Positions 58,850 to 64,000 of a stretch of 64,000 nucleotides of DNA are shown one piece after another. Under the pieces are notes generated by a model, which ran no database searches, had not been told where the DNA came from, and was given only the letters and a program-made list of their open reading frames with translations. This DNA is from Clostridia bacterium (lineage in GTDB: Bacteria; Bacillota; Clostridia; Christensenellales; Borkfalkiaceae): contig JAGHJP010000017.1 of NCBI GenBank assembly GCA_017886575.1, positions 22,921 to 86,920 on the forward strand. The letters are read 5' to 3'. The position numbers and the translations under genes were made by a program. Every line of letters begins with the position of its first letter. Positions within the stretch are counted from its first letter, which is position 1.

Positions 58850-59325
58850 GAGGTTCCCAAAGGAGCGTTGCTCCTTTGGTGGGGTCAAGGGGTGAAACCC
58901 CTTGCTGTATCGTGAACTTATCAAGCAAGGCGCCGCCTTGCGCTGAATATCGCCGAAAGGCGATTTAAACGCGGGCATGCCCGCGTTGGATGCGGCGCAT
59001 GCGCCGTTTTAGAAAGGCTGTTTTTTTGCGGGAACACCGTTCCCGCACCCTGCCAAAGGGACACCGTCCCTTTGGAAACCCGCGTTGCGCAAGGCAAAGC
59101 CTTACTTATAGGGTTCCATTTTTTCAAGGGGCTTCGCCCCTTATAAACCCCGCGAAGGGCGTAACGCTCTCCCGACACCCATATTGCGCAAGGCGAAGCC
59201 TTGCTTGATATGTTCGGGATATCGGGGGCGCTGCCCCCGACCCCGCAAAAGGCTCCGCCCTTTGAACCCGCCAAAGGGACACCGTCCCTTTGGAAACCCA
59301 TATTGCGCAAGGCAGAGCCTTGCTT
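58850..59325. repeat. short-hairpin repeat array B (dnaA-mnmG gap)
   Basis: More than a dozen short inverted repeats, e.g. CCAAAGGAGCgttGCTCCTTTGG, two CCAAAGGGACaccGTCCCTTTGG, GCAAGGCgccGCCTTGC, CGGGGGCgctGCCCCCG. Confidence 0.92.
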
Positions 59326-59389
59326 TGTGTTCAAAATAAAAAAATCAGGGGCGGCGACGCCTTTTTTTCAAAAAAAAGGAACGACAGCA

Positions 59390-61270
59390 ATGGACGAAAA
59401 GGAGAAAGACAACTACATCATCGGGACGTACGACGCCGCCGTCATCGGGACGGGACATGCCGGGTGCGAAGCCGCCCTTGCCCTGGCGAGGACGGGCATA
59501 AAGACGGTCATGCTCACCCTCAACCTCGATTCCATCGGGTTCATGCCCTGCAATCCCTCCATCGGCGTGACGGCGAAGGGACACCTGGTGCGCGAGATAG
59601 ACGCGCTGGGCGGCGAGATGGGGCTGAACGCCGACAAGACCGCCCTGCAGATACGCATGCTGAACGTCGGTAAGGGCGCGGCAGTGCAGTCCCTGCGCGC
59701 ACAATCGGACAAGAACGCCTATCACCGCGAAATGAAGCGCACCCTGGAAAGCTGCCCGAACCTGCGCATTTTACAGGCGGAAGTCGCCGATATCCTGACG
59801 GAAAACGGCGCGGTGACAGGCGTAAAGACGGCATTCGGCGGCGTTATCCGCTGCCGCGCGGTCATCGTGTGCACGGGCGTCTATCTCAACTCCGAGACCA
59901 TCACGGGCGATTTCGTGCAGAGATCGGGACCGAACGGATTTCAGCGCGCCTCGTACCTCACCGACTGCCTGCAGCGGCTAGGGTTCAAGATCATGCGGTT
60001 CAAGACGGGCACGCCCGCGCGCGTGGACGGCAGGACGGTGCATTTTGAAAAGTGCGAAGTGCAGCGGGGCGACGACGACATATACCCCTTCTCCTTCCTC
60101 ACCGAAAAACTGCCCGAAAACAGGGCGGTCTGTTACCTCACCTATACCAACGAACGCACCCATGCCATCATTTTAGACAATCTGGACCGTTCCCCCCTCT
60201 ACAACGGCACCATCCTCTCCACGGGGCCGCGGTACTGTCCGTCCATCGAGACCAAGGTGGTGCGCTTCCGCGACAAAGCGCGCCATCAGCTCTTTTTGGA
60301 ACCGGAGGGCGCGAACACAAACGAGATATACGTGCAGGGAATGTCCTCATCCATGCCCCATGACGTGCAGGAGGCGATGTACCACACCGTGGCGGGGCTC
60401 GAGGACTGCCTGTTCACCCGTTACGCCTATGCCATCGAATACGACTGCATCGACGCCCTGGACATTCTGCCCACCCTCGAATATAAAAAGGTGAAGGGGC
60501 TGTATACAGCGGGACAGATCAACGGCACGAGCGGCTATGAAGAGGCGGCGGCGCAGGGGCTGATGGCGGGACTGAACGCCTCGCTCGCCCTGCGCGGCAA
60601 ACCGCCCCTGGTGCTCCGCCGCGACCAGGCATACATCGGCGTGCTCATCGACGACCTCGTGACCAAGGGCACGGACGAGCCCTACCGCATGATGACCTCC
60701 CGCGCCGAACACCGCATTTTCCTGCGGCAGGACAACGCCGATTTCCGCCTGACCGAGATCGGCCACGCCTGCGGGCTGGTGACGGAGGAGCGTTACGCCG
60801 TCTACCAAAGGCGGAAGGCGCAGTACGAAGAGGCGCTGCGCGCCCTGGACGAGCGCGTTTCCCCGAAAGCCGCCGGCGCCTTCGTGGAAAAGTACGGCTT
60901 CGGCAAACTGACGAGCGGCATTTCCTATGCGGACATGCTCCGCCGCGGCATTCCGCTCAAAGACGTGCGCGCGGCGTTCGGCATTCTGCAGGGATATCCC
61001 GCCGATATTCTGCAGACGGCGGAGATCGCCGTGCGGTACGAAGGGTACCTGAAACAGGGCTACGAACAGATCGAACGGGCAAAGAAACTGGAGGACAAGC
61101 GGCTGCCCCCCGATATGGACTACCTCTCCCTGGAAGGACTGCGCCTGGAAGCGCGGGAAAAATTGGACAAGGTGCGCCCGCTCAACCTGGGACAGGCGGG
61201 GCGCATTTCGGGCGTCAGCCCCGCAGACGTCGCCGTGCTGATGGTGTGGCTGTCGTCCCATCGGAAATAG
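59390..61270 (+). CDS. mnmG: tRNA uridine-5-carboxymethylaminomethyl modification enzyme MnmG/GidA
   Basis: Start trimmed to MDEKEKDNYIIGTYDAAVIGTGHAGCEAALALAR (AAAAGGAA RBS); MPCNPSIGVTAKGHLVREIDALGG, TGTPARVDGRT. Confidence 0.97.
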   Translation: MDEKEKDNYIIGTYDAAVIGTGHAGCEAALALARTGIKTVMLTLNLDSIGFMPCNPSIGVTAKGHLVREIDALGGEMGLNADKTALQIRMLNVGKGAAVQSLRAQSDKNAYHREMKRTLESCPNLRILQAEVADILTENGAVTGVKTAFGGVIRCRAVIVCTGVYLNSETITGDFVQRSGPNGFQRASYLTDCLQRLGFKIMRFKTGTPARVDGRTVHFEKCEVQRGDDDIYPFSFLTEKLPENRAVCYLTYTNERTHAIILDNLDRSPLYNGTILSTGPRYCPSIETKVVRFRDKARHQLFLEPEGANTNEIYVQGMSSSMPHDVQEAMYHTVAGLEDCLFTRYAYAIEYDCIDALDILPTLEYKKVKGLYTAGQINGTSGYEEAAAQGLMAGLNASLALRGKPPLVLRRDQAYIGVLIDDLVTKGTDEPYRMMTSRAEHRIFLRQDNADFRLTEIGHACGLVTEERYAVYQRRKAQYEEALRALDERVSPKAAGAFVEKYGFGKLTSGISYADMLRRGIPLKDVRAAFGILQGYPADILQTAEIAVRYEGYLKQGYEQIERAKKLEDKRLPPDMDYLSLEGLRLEAREKLDKVRPLNLGQAGRISGVSPADVAVLMVWLSSHRK

Positions 61271-61285
61271 ACCGTATATTCCCCT

Positions 61286-61322
61286 GCCGCGACGGCATTT
61301 TGCCGCCGCGGCGGTTTTTTTT
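61286..61322 (+). terminator. intrinsic terminator after mnmG
   Basis: CCGCGacGGCattttGCCgcCGCGGCGG followed by TTTTTTTT. Confidence 0.8.
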
Positions 61323-61426
61323 ACAAAAAAATACCCTTACGGACAAAAGCCGACGGCTTTTTTGCGGCATGGTTTGTTATTGTATTCCCTGAAACGTGAA
61401 AGCATTCAAAATGCGGAGGTGAAACC

Positions 61427-63727
61427 ATGCCTACTTTCAGACGGCCGAAAATACGGGAGCACGACATTTTGCTGTACGGCGGGCTGCTCGCCTGCGTCCT
61501 GTTACTCGCCTTCGTCGGCGGACAGGGCGAGCCATATGCCTTCGCCCTCTTTTTCGCCATGGCGGCGGAGGGGCTGAACCTGCCCCTCGCCTGCCTGTTC
61601 TTTCTGCTGTCGGGCGTTCTGACCCTGAACGCCGAAAAGATGATCGTATACGGCTGCCAGGCGCTGTTCCTATTCGTCGCCTTCTTCATCTTCCGCCGCC
61701 TGGGGGGCAAAAACCGGCTGCTCGCCGCGCTCTTCGCCCCGGTCGCCATGGTCTTTTTCGTCCTGCTCTTCCCCCTCGAACCCTACCAGATCTTTGCGGG
61801 GATCCCCGTTCTTTGGCAGAAGATCGTCATTGCCGCCGCCCTGTTTTTGCTGAGCCTCTTCTTCCGCGCGGCGCTCTCCGTCATCCTCTTCAAACTGACC
61901 AAATGCCGCCTTTCGCGGGAAGAACTCCTGTGCGTCGCGCTCTTTTTGTGCACCGTAGCGACGGGGCTCTACAAATGTTTCGGTCCCCTCGTCTACTTTG
62001 CCGCCGCCCTGTTTGCCGTACTGTTTTGCATTGCGACGATGAAAAACGCGGGCGCCGTGGTGTTCGCCCTGCTGTGCGCCCTGCCGCCCGCCCTGACGGA
62101 ATTTTCCCTTTCTCCCCTCGCGTTATATGCGATATACGCGGGCATGGGGCTGTTCTTTTACCCCTCCGGCAAATTCCCGTGCGTGCTCGCCGTCGCCTTC
62201 GCCTTTCTTGCGGTGCAGTTTTGCGGCGGGCTGTACGGCGCCGACGCGGCGACCATCGCCTTCACCCTGCTCTCCTGCGGCGTGCCCTGCGTCCTCTTTT
62301 TGTGCGTTCCCGCCGCCGCGCTCAAAGCCGCCGAAAAGAAACTCGTCTTTTACCGCGAAAACCATCTGAACCGCATTGCCGTCAACCGCAACCGCGCCGC
62401 CATCGGCGAACGGCTGTTTGCCCTCTCCAACGTGTTCCGCCGCATCGAGAACACGTTCGACGCGCTGTCGGGCGACGAGAGCGGCGGAGAAGAGAACGCC
62501 CGCAAACACATCCGCGAACAGATAGAAACACGACTGTGTGCTTCCTGCCGGAACGCCGAAAAGTGCCGCGCTTTGGGCATGGGCGGCGCGCTGGACATGC
62601 TGGTTGCCGTCGGATGCGCCAAGGGGAAGGCGGGGCTCGTCGACCTGCCCGCCGTGCTCAGCTCCAACTGCGTCAACGCGGGCGGCGTGCTGTTCTGCCT
62701 CAACGGCCAGCTCGGCGAATACCGAAAATACATGCTGGAAGCCGAAAACGCCCGCTCGGGCAGGCAGCTGATGTCCTCACAGGCGCAGGGCGTGAGCGAA
62801 CTGTTGAAGCACATCGCCCTCGAACAGAGCCAGCCCCTGAGCGTGTTCGACGAAAAGGAACGGGCGCTTTACGCCGCGCTCGCCAAAAAGGGGGTCATCT
62901 GCTCGGAGATACTCGTCTACGGCGAAGAGGAGAACGTCTCCGTCACGCTGACCGTTTTCGGCCGCTGCGAAAACGCGAAGATCGTGAAAGCCGCCGAAGA
63001 GGTGCTGGGCATGCCCATGATGACGGGGGAAAAACTTGTGCTTGCCAAGGACAAATTCTGCTATGTTCTGCGCAAGAAGCCGCGCTTCGACGCGGCGTTC
63101 GGCGTTGCCGCGATGAAGAAGAAGGGCGAAGCGGAGAGCGGCGACACCCACTCGGTCATCCGCATCGACGAAAAGCGATTTCTCGCCGCCCTGTCGGACG
63201 GCATGGGCAGCGGCCCCGCCGCCAGGCGCATCTCTGAGAGCGCGCTCTCCCTTCTGGAAAGTTTTTACCGCGCGGGCATGCCCGGGGATACCGTCCTTTC
63301 CACGGTCAACAAACTGCTCACCTTCAACCGCGAGGAGAGTTTTGCCTGCATCGACCTCGCCGCGGTCGACCTGGACAGCGGCAGGGCGGACATCGTGAAG
63401 ATCGGCTCTCCCCTCGGGTTCATCTTTTCCGAGGGGACCATCCGCGTACTGGAGGGCGAAGGGCTGCCCCTCGGGATGCTGGACGAACTGCACCCCACCA
63501 CCCTGTCCGTACAACTCGGCGAGAACGACATTCTGGTCTTCCTCTCGGACGGCGTCACCGACGCCTTCGGCTCCTCCTCCGACCTGTTCGACTATCTGAA
63601 GACCCTCTCCCCCCTGAACCCGCAGGCGCTGGCAGACGACATTCTGCACACCGCCCTCCGCCGCACGGACGGCTTGGCGCGGGACGACATGACCACTCTC
63701 GCCGTGCGCATTTTCACCGCAGCCTAA
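61427..63727 (+). CDS. spoIIE: stage II sporulation protein E-like PP2C phosphatase
   Basis: ~10 N-terminal TM helices; C-terminal AALSDGMGSGPAARRISESALSLLESF, CIDLAAVDLDSGRADIVKIG, FLSDGVTDAFG. Confidence 0.93.
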   Translation: MPTFRRPKIREHDILLYGGLLACVLLLAFVGGQGEPYAFALFFAMAAEGLNLPLACLFFLLSGVLTLNAEKMIVYGCQALFLFVAFFIFRRLGGKNRLLAALFAPVAMVFFVLLFPLEPYQIFAGIPVLWQKIVIAAALFLLSLFFRAALSVILFKLTKCRLSREELLCVALFLCTVATGLYKCFGPLVYFAAALFAVLFCIATMKNAGAVVFALLCALPPALTEFSLSPLALYAIYAGMGLFFYPSGKFPCVLAVAFAFLAVQFCGGLYGADAATIAFTLLSCGVPCVLFLCVPAAALKAAEKKLVFYRENHLNRIAVNRNRAAIGERLFALSNVFRRIENTFDALSGDESGGEENARKHIREQIETRLCASCRNAEKCRALGMGGALDMLVAVGCAKGKAGLVDLPAVLSSNCVNAGGVLFCLNGQLGEYRKYMLEAENARSGRQLMSSQAQGVSELLKHIALEQSQPLSVFDEKERALYAALAKKGVICSEILVYGEEENVSVTLTVFGRCENAKIVKAAEEVLGMPMMTGEKLVLAKDKFCYVLRKKPRFDAAFGVAAMKKKGEAESGDTHSVIRIDEKRFLAALSDGMGSGPAARRISESALSLLESFYRAGMPGDTVLSTVNKLLTFNREESFACIDLAAVDLDSGRADIVKIGSPLGFIFSEGTIRVLEGEGLPLGMLDELHPTTLSVQLGENDILVFLSDGVTDAFGSSSDLFDYLKTLSPLNPQALADDILHTALRRTDGLARDDMTTLAVRIFTAA

Positions 63728-63755
63728 ACATTCACGAAAATTTTCGGGAAACATA

Positions 63756-63785
63756 TTGACAACGGCAGACGGAACGTGTTATATT
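63756..63785 (+). promoter_or_regulatory. sigma-A-type promoter
   Basis: TTGACA-18 nt-TATATT upstream of the terminal CDS. Confidence 0.7.
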
Positions 63786-63811
63786 ATAAATACATAAGGA
63801 GGAATATTTTC

Positions 63812-64000
63812 ATGAAAAAAATACTGCGTTTTTCTGCACTCGCCCTTATCTGCGCAACGCTCCTTGCGGGACTGACGGGATGCGGCGGCTATGACACCGA
63901 AAGCATGACCTACGGCGGCGAAAAAGGGAGCATGATCTTTTTCGGCATCAATTACAATCAGGAAAACAGCCGTTCGGAAGGCGTGACCATAGAGGTGAAC
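63812..64000 (+). CDS. lipoprotein, truncated by window end
   Basis: AAGGAGG RBS; MKKILRFSALALICATLLAGLTGCGGYDTE, open to window end. Confidence 0.75.
   Translation, partial: MKKILRFSALALICATLLAGLTGCGGYDTESMTYGGEKGSMIFFGINYNQENSRSEGVTIEVN

Noticed and set aside
48614-59325. CRISPR array as explanation for the repeat clusters
   Set aside because: Units are individual hairpins of varying sequence and length without constant repeats or unique uniform spacers, and no cas genes are present.
58921-59334. 137-aa minus-strand ORF within hairpin array B
   Set aside because: Translation of palindromic repeats (QGSALRNMGFQRDG...), no independent start signal; best explained by the repeat array.
59201-59389. 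N-terminal extension of the mnmG ORF
   Set aside because: Reads through hairpin array B; conserved MnmG sequence and a good RBS begin at 59390.

Overview
High-GC, origin-proximal chromosome segment of what looks like a spore-forming Clostridia-type Firmicute (SpoIIE, CotF-like proteins, McsB/ClpC, SigA-DnaG cluster). Genes are mostly on the minus strand up to ~57.3 kb and plus after it, with the switch at divergent recF/dnaA. Recognisable blocks: alr; Nif3/trmK/sigA/dnaG/dGTPase; a complete aroCBAEQK shikimate cluster; clpC-mcsB-mcsA; nth; a DUF3343 / cysteine-desulfurase-like pair; lepA; divergent LysR/aldo-keto reductase; GH5 and a domain-permuted GH3; a TrpXYZ-like ABC transporter behind a T-box whose specifier reads UGG (Trp); ftsY/smc/rnc/plsX; recF; dnaA; mnmG; spoIIE. 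The non-coding observations most worth a second look are: (i) two dense arrays of short hairpins (smc-ftsY and dnaA-mnmG gaps) showing compensatory stem changes; (ii) a highly iterated palindrome GGGCATGCCC (12 exact copies by eye); (iii) a ~650-bp orphan region with a sigma-A-like promoter, a degenerate 23-bp tandem repeat and a terminator, a candidate ncRNA; (iv) a perfect 11-4-11 palindrome just downstream of the GH3 promoter. No CRISPR array, tRNA, rRNA or clear mobile element was recognised. All calls are from reading the sequence and supplied ORFs; no searches were run.
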